From assembly GCA_019670725.1 (NCBI GenBank), contig AP024629.1, forward strand, positions 3,782,001 to 3,846,000: 64,000 bases of DNA, read 5' to 3'. Position numbers and translations under genes: made by a program. This DNA comes from Alphaproteobacteria bacterium SO-S41 (lineage in GTDB: Bacteria > Pseudomonadota > Alphaproteobacteria > Micropepsales > Micropepsaceae). This document shows, in pieces, positions 24,940-34,244 of this stretch. The notes under the pieces were generated by a model. That model was not told the DNA's origin, made no database searches, and worked only from the letters and a program-made list of their open reading frames with translations. The stretch's first letter is position 1; each line of letters opens with the position of its first letter.

Positions 24940-27504
24940 ATGACGAAGACCACACTGACAACCCCGACCGCCCCGATTCCGATCCCGCCCCGTTTCGCCG
25001 ACTGGTTCGCCAGCCGGGGCTGGGCGCCGCGCGCGCATCAATTGGCGATGATCGACGCCGCGCAGGCGGGCGAGCATGTGCTGCTGACCGCGCCGACCGG
25101 CGGGGGCAAGACGCTGGCGGGGTTTCTGCCGAGCCTGATCGACCTGGCCGAGCCGAAACCGGCGGAAGACATCCCCGATACCCGGCGCAACGCACTGACG
25201 ACCGAAACCTGGACACCGCATCGGAAGCGATCGGTGCACACGCTTTACATCTCGCCGCTGAAGGCGCTGGCGGTGGATATTGCGCGCAATCTTGAGATGC
25301 CGGTTGCGGAGATGAAGCTGGATATCCGCATCGAGACGCGGACCGGCGATACCTCGGCGCACAAGCGCCAGCGGCAGAAGATCGATCCGCCGGACATCCT
25401 GCTCACCACGCCGGAGCAGCTGGCGCTGCTGCTCGCGAGCAAGGAGGCGAAGAACCTTTTTCGCTATCTGAACACGATCGTGCTGGACGAGCTGCATGCG
25501 CTGGTCGCCAACAAGCGGGGCGATCTGCTGGCGCTGGACCTGGCGCGGCTGGCGCGGCTGGCGCCGCAGCACCGGCGGGTGGGGCTGTCGGCGACCGTGG
25601 CCGATCCCGATCACCTGCGCCGCTATCTGGTGCCACAGACGATGGAGGAGCCACGGCTGGCGCGGCTGGTGACCGGGCTGGCGGGGGCGCGGCCGCATAT
25701 CTCGGTGCTGGACTCGGAGGCGCGCATCCCTTGGGCGGGGCATACGACGCGGCACGCGATCCCCGAGATTATGGCCGAGATCGCCAAGGCCCGGATGGCG
25801 ATCATCTTCGTCAACACGCGCAGCCAGGCCGAGTTCACCTTTCAGGAGATGTGGCGGCTGAACGATGCGAACCTGCCGATCGCGCTGCATCACGGCTCGC
25901 TGGATGCCGGGCAGCGGCGCAAGGTCGAGGCGGCGATGGCGGCGGGCAAGCTGCGCGCGGTGGTCGCGACCTCGACGCTCGATCTCGGGATCGACTGGGG
26001 CGATGTCGATCTGGTCGTGCAGATGGGCGCGCCCAAGGGCGTTTCCCGCATGCAGCAGCGGATCGGCCGCGCGAACCATCGGCTGGATGAATCCTCCAAG
26101 GCAATGTTGGTGCCCTCCAATCGTTTCGAAGTGCTGGAGTGCATCGCGGCGAAAGAGGCGGTGGCGGCGGGCAAGCAGGACGGCGAGACACGGCGGATCG
26201 GCGGACTGGACGTGCTGGCGCAGCACATCCTCGGCATGGCGTGCGCCGATCCGTTCGATGCGGATGAATTGTACGAGGAGATCACCACCGCCGAGCCTTA
26301 TCGCCTGCTGACGCGGGAGACGTTCGACCAGGCGCTCGATTTCGTAGCGACCGGGGGCTACGCGCTGCGGACCTATGAGCGGTTCGCGAAATTGCGCCAG
26401 ACGGCAGACGGATTGTGGCGGGTCGCCAATCCCATGGTGGCGCAGCGTTACCGCCTGAATGCGGGCACCATCGTCGAAGCGCAGATGCTGAACGTGCGCA
26501 TGGTGCGCTCGTTCAAGGGCAAGGCGATCACCGCGGGGCGCACGCTCGGCAAGATGGAGGAATGGTTCTTTGAGCAGATGACGCCCGGCGACACGTTCGT
26601 GTTCGCGGGCCAGATCCTCCGCTTCGAGACCATCGTCGAGACCGACGCGCTGGTGACGCTGGGCAGCACCGATACGCCCTCGGTGCCGAGTTGGCAGGGC
26701 GGTAAATTCCCGCTGACGACGTATCTGGCGGAGCGGGTGCGCGCGATGATCGCCGACCCGGAAGCGATCGACGATCTGCCGCCGCAGGTGGCGGAGTGGC
26801 TGGCGCTGCAGGCATGGCGCTCGATCCTGCCTGATGCCGATACGATGCTGATCGAGACGTTTCCGCGGGGCTCGCGCTATTACCTCGTCTGCTATCCGTT
26901 CGACGGGCGGCTGGCGCATCAGACGCTGGGCATGCTGCTGACGCGGCGGCTGGAGCGGATGGGGATGCGGCCGCTGGGGTTCGTCGCCGGCGAATATGCG
27001 CTGTCGGTGTGGGGACTGCGCGACCTTTCCAAGCTGGACATGGGTAAGCTGTTCGCGCCGGACCTGCTGGGCGACGACCTGGAGGAGTGGCTGGCGGAAT
27101 CGATCATGCTGAAGCGCCAATTCCGCAACTGCGCGATCATCGGCGGGCTGATCGAGACGCGATTTCCCGGCAAGGAGAAGACCGGGCGGGCGATCACCTT
27201 CTCGTCGGACCTGATCTACGACGTGCTGAAGGAGCACGAGCCCGATCACATCCTGCTGAAAGCCGCGCGCCAGGACGCGCTGACGGGCTTGCTGGACTTG
27301 CAACGGCTTAGCGACCTGTTGCACAGGATTCGCGGGCGACTCGTGGTGCGTGATCTCGACCGCGTCTCGCCGCTGGCGGTGCCCGTGCTGCTGGAGATCG
27401 GCAAGGAGCCGGTCTATGGCGCGGCGCAGGACGAATTGCTGAGCGAGGCCGCGTCGGAGACGCTGGCCGAAACCCTGATCGAAGAGGCGATGCGGCGTGA
27501 TTGA
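24940..27504 (+). CDS. Ligase-associated DEXH-box helicase (Lhr-type)
   Basis: An 854-residue superfamily 2 helicase. Walker A is APTGGGKT at residues 51-58, the DEXH box reads DELH near residue 181 and SAT motif GLSATVADP follows. Motif V/VI segments are TSTLDLGIDWGDVDLVVQ and QQRIGRANHRLDESS. A long Lhr-core C-terminal region follows. It fits the ligase-associated DEXH-box helicase (TIGR04121-type, also called Lhr-core/Lhr2). The ATG at 24940 is favoured because upstream residues lie antisense to the exonuclease gene start. Its stop overlaps the pdeM start by 8 bp. Confidence 0.95.
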   Translation: MTKTTLTTPTAPIPIPPRFADWFASRGWAPRAHQLAMIDAAQAGEHVLLTAPTGGGKTLAGFLPSLIDLAEPKPAEDIPDTRRNALTTETWTPHRKRSVHTLYISPLKALAVDIARNLEMPVAEMKLDIRIETRTGDTSAHKRQRQKIDPPDILLTTPEQLALLLASKEAKNLFRYLNTIVLDELHALVANKRGDLLALDLARLARLAPQHRRVGLSATVADPDHLRRYLVPQTMEEPRLARLVTGLAGARPHISVLDSEARIPWAGHTTRHAIPEIMAEIAKARMAIIFVNTRSQAEFTFQEMWRLNDANLPIALHHGSLDAGQRRKVEAAMAAGKLRAVVATSTLDLGIDWGDVDLVVQMGAPKGVSRMQQRIGRANHRLDESSKAMLVPSNRFEVLECIAAKEAVAAGKQDGETRRIGGLDVLAQHILGMACADPFDADELYEEITTAEPYRLLTRETFDQALDFVATGGYALRTYERFAKLRQTADGLWRVANPMVAQRYRLNAGTIVEAQMLNVRMVRSFKGKAITAGRTLGKMEEWFFEQMTPGDTFVFAGQILRFETIVETDALVTLGSTDTPSVPSWQGGKFPLTTYLAERVRAMIADPEAIDDLPPQVAEWLALQAWRSILPDADTMLIETFPRGSRYYLVCYPFDGRLAHQTLGMLLTRRLERMGMRPLGFVAGEYALSVWGLRDLSKLDMGKLFAPDLLGDDLEEWLAESIMLKRQFRNCAIIGGLIETRFPGKEKTGRAITFSSDLIYDVLKEHEPDHILLKAARQDALTGLLDLQRLSDLLHRIRGRLVVRDLDRVSPLAVPVLLEIGKEPVYGAAQDELLSEAASETLAETLIEEAMRRD

Positions 27505-28192
27505 GGCCGGGATCCAGCACCCATTGACTGTCGCGGGGGCGCATCTGACGCCCGATCGCAGCGGCGCGCTCTATTGGGCGGCGGAGCGGATGCTGATCGT
27601 TGCGGACCTGCATCTGGAGAAGGGCTCGGCCTATGCGGTGCGGGGGCAGATGCTGCCGCCCTATGACACGCAGACGACGCTGGGGCGGCTGGAGGATGCG
27701 GCGAAGCGCTTGAACCCGCTGCATATCGTGCTGCTGGGCGACACGTTTCACGACAAGAAGGCCGAGAGCCGTCTCGCGCCGGATGCACGGATGCGGCTGG
27801 AGCGGCTGATCGCGGCGGCCCATCGCTGGACCTGGATTTTGGGCAATCACGACCCTGCCCCGCCCCAGAACATGGGCGGCGCGGTCGCCGAGGAAATCCG
27901 CGTCGGCCCACTGGTCCTGCGCCACGAACCGCGCGAGCGGCCGGTGGCCGGCGAGATCGCCGGGCATTTGCATCCCGCGGCGACGGTGACGGTGAAGGGC
28001 CGGTCGATCCGGCGGCGCTGCTTTGCGACCGATGGCGAGCGGCTGGTGATGCCGGCCTTCGGCGCTTATGCAGGGGGACTGGATGTTTTCGATCCCGCCC
28101 TGCGCGAGCTGTTCGCCCGCCGCTTCCACGCGTGGATGCTGGGCGACGACAAGGTCCACGCGATTTCCAGCACGCGGCTGGCGCGGCGCTAG
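27497..28192 (+). CDS. pdeM: Ligase-associated endonuclease/phosphoesterase PdeM
   Basis: A 231-residue calcineurin-like metallophosphoesterase. The metal motifs are VADLHLEKG (D-x-H) near residue 36, GDTFHD near residue 83, GNHDP near residue 116 and GHLHP near residue 158. It matches the DNA damage response endonuclease PdeM of the ligase cluster (TIGR04123-type). The start is a GTG overlapping the helicase reading frame, so the pair is coupled. It completes the four-gene set; the gene after it is on the opposite strand and abuts its stop codon. Confidence 0.92.
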   Translation: MIEAGIQHPLTVAGAHLTPDRSGALYWAAERMLIVADLHLEKGSAYAVRGQMLPPYDTQTTLGRLEDAAKRLNPLHIVLLGDTFHDKKAESRLAPDARMRLERLIAAAHRWTWILGNHDPAPPQNMGGAVAEEIRVGPLVLRHEPRERPVAGEIAGHLHPAATVTVKGRSIRRRCFATDGERLVMPAFGAYAGGLDVFDPALRELFARRFHAWMLGDDKVHAISSTRLARR

Positions 28193-28945
28193 TTACTCCC
28201 GCTCGCGGAAGATGAACGAGGCGCTGAGGCCGATCAGGATGCCCATCAGGATCGCCGCGATGCCGTAGAACGGCGCGTAGGCGTGCGCGAAGTCGTAGAG
28301 CGTGCGCTCGATGCCGAGCTTGTCGATCACCAGCGGGGCGGAATAGGCGCTGATCTCCTGCCCGTTCCGGAAGAGATAGGCCTCCACCTGATAGGCGCCG
28401 ACGGGAACGTTGGCGGGCATGCGGATGCGGGTCTGGAAGAGGGCGGGACCGTTCATCTCAATGGCGCCGATGTCTTCGACGTAGAGATGGGATGCGGTGC
28501 GGTTGCGGATCATCGCTTTGCGGAAGTCGCCGACATCCTTCCGGTCGGGGCCGTCCCAGGTGAGGTTGTCGAGGCCGATGCCCTTGCGCTTCAGCACGGC
28601 GGGCGCGGTGATGCGGTCGAGCGGCGCGGTGCTGGCGACGAAATAGAAGCTGGGCACGCCGACGAAAACGACCTCGTCGGCATTGACCCAGATGCCGGCG
28701 ACGCGGTCGCGCTTGCGCACCTTCTCGATCTTGTTGGGACCGCGCACCACGATGACGATGTCGCGTTCGGAAGCGCCCTTGAAAGCATCGGGCGCCTCGA
28801 TCGTGCCGTAGACGACGAACTCAGCGCCCGTGAAGCTGGAGGTGATGTGGATAACGTCTTCGGTCAGGCCGACGACGAGTTGGTCCTCGCCGCGCGCCAG
28901 GCTGGCGGTGAAGAGGAGTGCGAGGAAAACGAGGACGCGCTTCAT
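28193..28945 (-). CDS. TIGR02186 family exported/membrane protein
   Basis: A 250-residue protein that starts at 28945 with a signal peptide (MKRVLVFLALLFTASLARG). The central domain is beta-rich (LTEDVIHITSSFTGAEFVVYGTIE, DIVIVVRGPNKIEKVRKRDR) and a single C-terminal membrane segment (FYGIAAILMGILIGLSASFIF) is followed by the charged tail RERE. This layout and the start of the mature domain match the TIGR02186 family, which is regularly found next to TauE/SafE permeases. It may be a periplasmic accessory to that permease; the exact role is unknown. It overlaps the permease gene by 4 bp. A longer open frame to 29404 lies antisense-like over the permease and is not used. Confidence 0.85.
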   Translation of the reverse strand: MKRVLVFLALLFTASLARGEDQLVVGLTEDVIHITSSFTGAEFVVYGTIEAPDAFKGASERDIVIVVRGPNKIEKVRKRDRVAGIWVNADEVVFVGVPSFYFVASTAPLDRITAPAVLKRKGIGLDNLTWDGPDRKDVGDFRKAMIRNRTASHLYVEDIGAIEMNGPALFQTRIRMPANVPVGAYQVEAYLFRNGQEISAYSAPLVIDKLGIERTLYDFAHAYAPFYGIAAILMGILIGLSASFIFRERE

Positions 28946-29865
28946 CGCGCTTCCTCGGGTGGCGCAATGAGGAAGAGATCGGCGGGCGCGGCGACCAGTT
29001 CGATGCCGAGGCGCAGCGCCATGCCGACGATCAGCAAGGCGATGAAGAAGCGGAGCTGATCGGAGCGCAGCCGCGCGCCGACGCGGGCGCCGTATTGCAC
29101 GCCGACGACGCCGCCGACCATCAGGATCAGCGCCAGGATCACGTCGACGGTGTGGTTGATCCAGGCCTGCAGGAAGGTCGTGAAGGTGGTGACGCAGAGC
29201 ACCTGGAGCAGCGAGGTGCCGATCACTGCCGCCGTCGGCATACGCAGGATGTAGATCATGGCGGGCACCATGATGAAGCCGCCGCCGATGCCCATGACGC
29301 CGGAGAGGACGCCGCTGATGAAGCCGAGGCCGAGCGGCGGCAGCGCTGAAATGTAGAGCTTGGAGACACGGAAGCGCATCTTGAAGGGCAGGCCGTGGAC
29401 CCAATAGTGCTGCGAGGCGCGCACCGGCACGGCCACCTTCTTGCGCGCCTTCAGCAGCGTGCGGGTGCTCTCACTCAGCATCATCAGGCCGACCGAGCCG
29501 AGCAGGACGACGTAGCTGAGCTTGATGACGAGATCGGTCTGGCCGGTCGCTTTCAGCAGCGACAGGATATAGACGCCGACGAATGAACCCGGGACGCCCG
29601 CGGCGACCAGGACAAGCCCCATCTTGAAGTCGACGGACTTGCGGCCCAGCTGGGTCGCGACGCCGGAAACGGAGGAGGCGACGATCTGGCTGGCCCCGGT
29701 CGCCACCGCGACGGCGGGGGAGACGCCGGCGAAGATGAGGAAGGGCGTCATCAGGAAGCCGCCGCCGACGCCGAACATGCCTGTGACGAAGCCGACGGCC
29801 CCGCCCATCGCCAGGATCAGCCAGACATTGACCGACATCTCTGCGATGGGGAGATAGATCTGCAT
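28942..29865 (-). CDS. TauE/SafE-family sulfite/organosulfonate exporter
   Basis: A 307-residue permease with about eight membrane segments. The repeated TauE/SafE signature is seen twice: GGAVGFVTGMFGVGGGFLMTP near residue 20-40 and GVLSGVMGIGGGFIMVPAM near residue 185-203. Both halves are related, as usual for this family, whose members move sulfite, sulfoacetate or related anions. No sulfur-metabolism genes are next to it, so the substrate is open. It is the first gene of a two-gene transcript with the TIGR02186 protein, coupled by an ATGA overlap. Its own start at 29865 lies 115 bp from the large PodJ-like gene's stop. Confidence 0.9.
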   Translation of the reverse strand: MQIYLPIAEMSVNVWLILAMGGAVGFVTGMFGVGGGFLMTPFLIFAGVSPAVAVATGASQIVASSVSGVATQLGRKSVDFKMGLVLVAAGVPGSFVGVYILSLLKATGQTDLVIKLSYVVLLGSVGLMMLSESTRTLLKARKKVAVPVRASQHYWVHGLPFKMRFRVSKLYISALPPLGLGFISGVLSGVMGIGGGFIMVPAMIYILRMPTAAVIGTSLLQVLCVTTFTTFLQAWINHTVDVILALILMVGGVVGVQYGARVGARLRSDQLRFFIALLIVGMALRLGIELVAAPADLFLIAPPEEAR

Positions 29866-29910
29866 GTCACATCGCGGGCAGGCGGCCCGGCCTTCCGGAA
29901 CAGCGCCTGC

Positions 29911-29951
29911 AAAAAAGAAACCGGCGCGCCGTCTTTAGGACTGCGCGCCGG
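29911..29951 (-). terminator. Rho-independent terminator of the PodJ-like gene
   Basis: A 9-bp CCGGCGCGC/GCGCGCCGG stem (29921-29929 with 29943-29951) followed on the minus strand by TTTCTTTTTT. It stands 30 bp after the stop of the gene ending at 29981 and before the permease start. Confidence 0.9.
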
Positions 29952-29980
29952 ATATCTCCAGCCTGAAAGGCCGCCACCGG

Positions 29981-32900
29981 TTAATCGAGCGTCGGAACGT
30001 CGTTGGCGGCGGCGTTCATCGGCTTCGCCTTGAAGTCGGCGGCAGCCTGTTTCGCGAGCTTGAGGTCGGCTTCCGGCATGCGGCCTTCCAGCGCCGTGGC
30101 GCGGGCGGCGGCGTCGGTGTCGCCCTGGACACCAGCGGCGGCGTACCACTTGTACGCTTCCACCAAGTTCACTTCGACGCCGAGGCCGCGCTCGTAGAGG
30201 ATCGCGATGTTGAACTGCGAGTCCTTCAGGCCGAGTTCGGCGGCGCCGAGGAACCACTTGGCGGCGTTCTTATAGTCGGGCTTGCCGGTCGAACCGTCGG
30301 CCAGAAGGACCGCGAGATTGTACATCGCCTTGCGGTTACCGGCGTTCGCGGCATGCTCGTACCAGATCTTGGCCTGGCCCATGTCGCGCGGCACGCCGAG
30401 GCCGCGCTCGTAGAGCACGCCCATGCGGTACTGCGCCGGGGGCAGACCGGCCTGGGCGGCACGGAGCATCCACTTGGCGGCTTCCTTGGGGTTCTTCTTG
30501 ACGCCCTCGCCATCGGCATAGCGCAGGCCAAGTTCGAACTGGGCGCGGGGGTCGCCGGCTTCGGCATCCGCGGTCAGCTTCTCGATCTTGGTCTGCGGCT
30601 TGGCTTCGGCAGGCGGCGTCGCTTCGGCGACCGGCTCGGCGGCAGGAGTCGCCGGCTCGGGCGTCGCGGCCGGCGGCTCAGGGGCCGGCGGGGTCGCTTC
30701 CGGGGCGGTGCCTTCCGGAGGCGTCGCTTCCGGCGTCGCGGCCGGGGGCGTGCCTTCGGGCTGGGCGGCCGGCTCGCCCGAGATCGGCGGGGCGGGCGGC
30801 AGCTCTTCATAGGGCTGCTCGGCCGTGGGCGCGGCAGGCTCGGCCGGGGTCTCGGCACCGACGGGCGGCGGCGCCTCGGTTCCGGCCGGCTTCTTCAAGA
30901 CGAGGAAGTAATAGAGCGCCGCGGTGATCGCGAGGACCGCCAGGAGCATCAAGGCGAGCCGCACCCAGTTGGTCTTGGTCTCCCCTTCCGATGCATCGAA
31001 GCGCGTCAGGCGATCCTTGCCCTTGGCGGAGATGACATCGGCGTCAGCAGCAGCGGCGGCCTGAGCAGCCCGGCGGGCAGCAGCGAGGAAATCGTCGGTA
31101 CGGCGGGTCGGCGGCTCGTCGGGACGGCCAAGGACTTCGGCAATCGCGGCCTCGACTTCGGGATCATGGTCGCCCGCGGGCGGCGGCGCGGGTTCGAACG
31201 CTTCGGGCGCGCGCTCGATCTCTTCCGCGGTCAGCGGCGCGAAATCGTCTTCGTCCTCGAAGGGCGCTTCGTCCTCGTCCTCGACATAAGCGACGGGCGC
31301 AGCCTTGGGCGCTTCCGGCTCATAGGCGGGAGCCGGCGGCGGCGGGGCGGCGGTGACATAGCCATCGTCGATTCCCGCCCGGCCATGGGGCGAGAGCTCC
31401 AGCGCTTCGAGGCGGCGCATCGCCGTTTCGAGCTGGGCCTGGATCGCGCCCAGCATGTCGCGCTGGCGCTTCTCGCCGGCTTCGACGCGCGTGCCGACCC
31501 CGCGCAGCGCCTGCTCGACCGTCGAGGCGGCTTCGCCCTGGCGGCGCTCAGCATGGCCGATCTGGACGGCCAGCGTTTGCAGGTTCTGCTCGATGGTCGC
31601 GACGCGGCCGAGCGTTTCCGTATCGGGCGTTGCGACCGGCGCGGGCGGCGGTGTCGCGACGAATTCCTCGAGGCGGCGGCGCAGTTCGTGCTGGCCGTTG
31701 GCGGCTTCTTCCGCGAGGGCGCGGACCGATGCGAGTTCAGGACCCGCGGTCTCACGGCCACCGGACGCGGCGGCAGCTTCGGCAGCCTTGCGCACGGTGG
31801 CGAGTTCGGCGGCGAGCGAGTCCAGGCGATCGGCCTGGGCCAGCATGCCCGTCGAGGTATCGGTGACCGCGATGCGCAGCGTGTCGATATCGCCCTTGCC
31901 CGCAAAGGACTGCGGCTCATGGCTGCGGCGTTCGAGCGTCTCGAGGCGACGCGCATAGTCAGAGAGCGCACCAAGCTGCGGCTTGATGCCGCCGAGTTCC
32001 GCGGCGAGCGCGTCGAGCTGCGGCTCGAAAGCGCCGGCGCGGGCGACGGCATCCTCGATCTGCGGCTTCAACTTGCCGACTTCGGCGAGCAGCGTGCCGA
32101 ATTGCGGCTTCAGCTCACCGAGCTGGGCGCCGACATCGTCGATCTGGGGCTTCAGCCCGCCGAGTTCAGCCTTCGCGGCATCGAGCTGGGGCTTCAGGCC
32201 ACCGATTTCGGTCTTCAGCGCATCAAGCTGGGGCTTCATCCCGCCGAGTTCGGCACTGACCGCGTCGAGCTGCGGCTTGAAGGCGCCGATCTGCGACAGC
32301 ATCGCGCCGAGCTGGGGTTTCAGCTCGCCGAGCTGTGCGCCGACATCATCGAGCTGCGGCTTGAAGGCGGCCATTTCGGCCGAGACGGCATCGACCTTCG
32401 GCGCGAAGGTGCCGAGCTGCGCCGCGACGGCTTCACGGACGCGGGCGGCGAGACGGCTCTCGGCGTCCGACAGGCGCGCATCGGCGGCTCGGAGCGCTTC
32501 GTCGACGAGGCCGAAGCGCCCGTCCTGCTGGCGGGTGCGGGCGTCGAGCGCCTTCAGCGCATCGTCATGGGTCTTGAAGAGATTGGAGTGGGCCTGGAGC
32601 GACGTGCCGAACGACTTCAGGTCGTCGCTGTGTGCCTTCAGCGCCAGCGCGGCCTGGGCCGGCTCGTTGCCGCGTTCTTCCCAGCGCTGGACCAACTTGA
32701 CCAGCGTGTCCTTGAGATTGCGCGCGGTTTCGGCGTTGCGGGTTTCGAGCGCGCCGAGGCGGTCGGCCAGCGCGCGGTACTCGCCGTCCTGGCGGCCGTT
32801 GACCTGCGCCAGCGCGTTCTCGGCGGTGCGCGACGACGAGGCATGGCGGCCGTCGAGGTCGCTCAGCTTTTCGGTGAGGCCCTTAATCTCGGCCGCATGC

Positions 32901-34171
32901 GCCGCCGTGACATCCTCGATCGAGCGCTTGAGATCGCGCGCCGCGGAGGTCTGGCGTTCCTCGAAGCCGGCGAGACGCTCGGAGATCGCCGACAGCGAGG
33001 CGTTGACCGCGGTCGCGGCTTCGCCAGCGCGGGTTTCGGACTGCGCCGCCTGCGCCTTCAGCGAGGCGAGCGACTGCTCGAAGGTCTCGAAGGCGCCGCG
33101 GGTACGGTCCTGATCGGCGGCGGAAAGCGCCTGGCGGCTTTCGAACGACGCGAGACGTTCGGCGACCTGGGCGAGCGAGGTGGAGAGTTCGCGCGCGATT
33201 TCATGCGCGCGGGTCTCGGCATTGCTCGCCTGGCCGCGCAGGTGATTGACGGTCGCCTCGAGCGAGGCGAGCGTTTCGCGCGAGCGGTTGGTTTCCTGGC
33301 CGAACAGGCCATGGCGTTCGTCGAGCCCGTTGAGGCGACCCGAGAGGGCCGCGAAGGACGAGGTGACGGCGTTGGCCGATTCCAGCGCGCGCGCCTCGGC
33401 GGCGGCGAACTGGCGCTTCATGTCGGCGAAGGTCGAGTCGATCGCGGTCGCCTGCGAGCCTTCCAGCGCGGTCATGCGCTGGGCGATCGCGGCGAAGGCC
33501 TTTTCGAGTTCGGTGCCGGAGGTCGTGGCGCGCGACGAGGCTTCGTCGATGCGGCCCTTCAGTTCGGAGATCGCGGTCTGGACCGCGGGGAGGACCTGGG
33601 CCGCGGCGATGGCGCTTTCGGCCTTGCCGGAGGTTTCCTCGAGCCGGGCGACCATACCGTCGACCGAGCGCTCGAGCGATTCGAACGCCGAGGTCTGTTC
33701 ACGGGTCGAGGCGTCGAAGGCTTCTGCCGCGGCGCGCATCGCGCTGTCGGCGGCCGATTTCAGCCGGTCGGCCGATTCGAGCCGGTCGGCGACCGCTGCG
33801 ACGGCCTTGTCGAGCTGCTCGACCGCCATGAACTGGCGCCGTTCGGCATCCTCGATCCGGCGGTGCAGATCGCTGAGCGAACCGCCCCCGCCGCCGCCCT
33901 GATCGGCATAGCCATAGGCCGGGTCGCGCGGGCGATTGCCCGGGACGCGGCTGTAATAAGACGTATCGTCGCGACGCTGATAACCCGCGCTCATGTCGGC
34001 GGCTCCTTGCTCGGCTGGCGGCCGTTCTGGCTCCAGTCCGGCGGTACGATCCGTGATGATGGCCTCAAGCCACTCGCCGAGGGGCACGCCGGCGCGCTCT
34101 GCGGCGCGGCGTGCCGCATCGCGAAGCTCTGGCGGAATGCCCGACACGTTCCACGGAACGCGCGATCTCAT
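29981..34171 (-). CDS. PodJ-like polar localization protein (coiled-coil, TM, Sel1 repeats)
   Basis: A 1396-residue protein with the order seen in PodJ of Caulobacter. Residues 1-45 carry a conserved NVSGIPPELRDAARRAAERA segment. About residues 90-900 are coiled coil, including ten 14-residue repeats at about 603-742. An acidic linker leads to one membrane segment (LALMLLAVLAITAALYYFLV, about residues 1068-1091) preceded by basic residues. A Pro/Ala/Glu-rich periplasmic stalk follows, then four Sel1-like repeats (about 1205-1375). PodJ organises a cell pole, recruiting stalk and pilus or division factors; I infer a similar role. A peptidoglycan-binding end, present in PodJ, is not seen. A CtrA-type box lies upstream at 34304-34318. 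Confidence 0.85.
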   Translation of the reverse strand: MRSRVPWNVSGIPPELRDAARRAAERAGVPLGEWLEAIITDRTAGLEPERPPAEQGAADMSAGYQRRDDTSYYSRVPGNRPRDPAYGYADQGGGGGGSLSDLHRRIEDAERRQFMAVEQLDKAVAAVADRLESADRLKSAADSAMRAAAEAFDASTREQTSAFESLERSVDGMVARLEETSGKAESAIAAAQVLPAVQTAISELKGRIDEASSRATTSGTELEKAFAAIAQRMTALEGSQATAIDSTFADMKRQFAAAEARALESANAVTSSFAALSGRLNGLDERHGLFGQETNRSRETLASLEATVNHLRGQASNAETRAHEIARELSTSLAQVAERLASFESRQALSAADQDRTRGAFETFEQSLASLKAQAAQSETRAGEAATAVNASLSAISERLAGFEERQTSAARDLKRSIEDVTAAHAAEIKGLTEKLSDLDGRHASSSRTAENALAQVNGRQDGEYRALADRLGALETRNAETARNLKDTLVKLVQRWEERGNEPAQAALALKAHSDDLKSFGTSLQAHSNLFKTHDDALKALDARTRQQDGRFGLVDEALRAADARLSDAESRLAARVREAVAAQLGTFAPKVDAVSAEMAAFKPQLDDVGAQLGELKPQLGAMLSQIGAFKPQLDAVSAELGGMKPQLDALKTEIGGLKPQLDAAKAELGGLKPQIDDVGAQLGELKPQFGTLLAEVGKLKPQIEDAVARAGAFEPQLDALAAELGGIKPQLGALSDYARRLETLERRSHEPQSFAGKGDIDTLRIAVTDTSTGMLAQADRLDSLAAELATVRKAAEAAAASGGRETAGPELASVRALAEEAANGQHELRRRLEEFVATPPPAPVATPDTETLGRVATIEQNLQTLAVQIGHAERRQGEAASTVEQALRGVGTRVEAGEKRQRDMLGAIQAQLETAMRRLEALELSPHGRAGIDDGYVTAAPPPPAPAYEPEAPKAAPVAYVEDEDEAPFEDEDDFAPLTAEEIERAPEAFEPAPPPAGDHDPEVEAAIAEVLGRPDEPPTRRTDDFLAAARRAAQAAAAADADVISAKGKDRLTRFDASEGETKTNWVRLALMLLAVLAITAALYYFLVLKKPAGTEAPPPVGAETPAEPAAPTAEQPYEELPPAPPISGEPAAQPEGTPPAATPEATPPEGTAPEATPPAPEPPAATPEPATPAAEPVAEATPPAEAKPQTKIEKLTADAEAGDPRAQFELGLRYADGEGVKKNPKEAAKWMLRAAQAGLPPAQYRMGVLYERGLGVPRDMGQAKIWYEHAANAGNRKAMYNLAVLLADGSTGKPDYKNAAKWFLGAAELGLKDSQFNIAILYERGLGVEVNLVEAYKWYAAAGVQGDTDAAARATALEGRMPEADLKLAKQAAADFKAKPMNAAANDVPTLD
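31946..32365 (-). repeat. Ten tandem 42-bp units encoding 14-residue repeats
   Basis: Within the PodJ-like gene the minus strand encodes ten consecutive 14-residue units of the form (F/L/M/I)KPQLDAVxAELGG. Units start every 42 bp from 32365 downward, with the last beginning at 31987. Fourteen residues are two heptads, so the block keeps the coiled-coil register. It is a coding repeat, not an intergenic one. Confidence 0.9.
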
Positions 34172-34244
34172 GCGAAGCCCTTCGACCGGTCATCCCGGCA
34201 GCAGTGGTTAAAACGCTCCGACAGCCGATGAGCCTGATCGCGCC

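Noticed and set aside
24286-27324. A minus-strand frame of about 1000 codons opposite the helicase
   Set aside because: The helicase motifs are on the plus strand; the other frame is arginine/glutamine-rich and lacks any known domain.
22231-28192. The ligase/exonuclease/helicase/phosphoesterase group as a new defence system
   Set aside because: All four match the known ligase-associated DNA damage response set; the divergent arrangement alone is not a new system.
28193-29404. A longer reading of the TIGR02186-type gene up to 29404
   Set aside because: The upstream codons overlap the permease gene and have no RBS; the signal peptide begins at 28945.
31946-32365. A CRISPR-like array, since ten regularly spaced 42-bp units occur
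   Set aside because: The units are contiguous, in frame within a coding gene and have no unique spacers; they encode protein repeats.
30353-34231. A plus-strand open frame of about 1290 codons opposite the PodJ-like gene
   Set aside because: Its composition is arginine- and glycine-rich with no domain, which is typical of high-GC antisense frames; the minus-strand protein has clear coiled coil, membrane and Sel1 segments.
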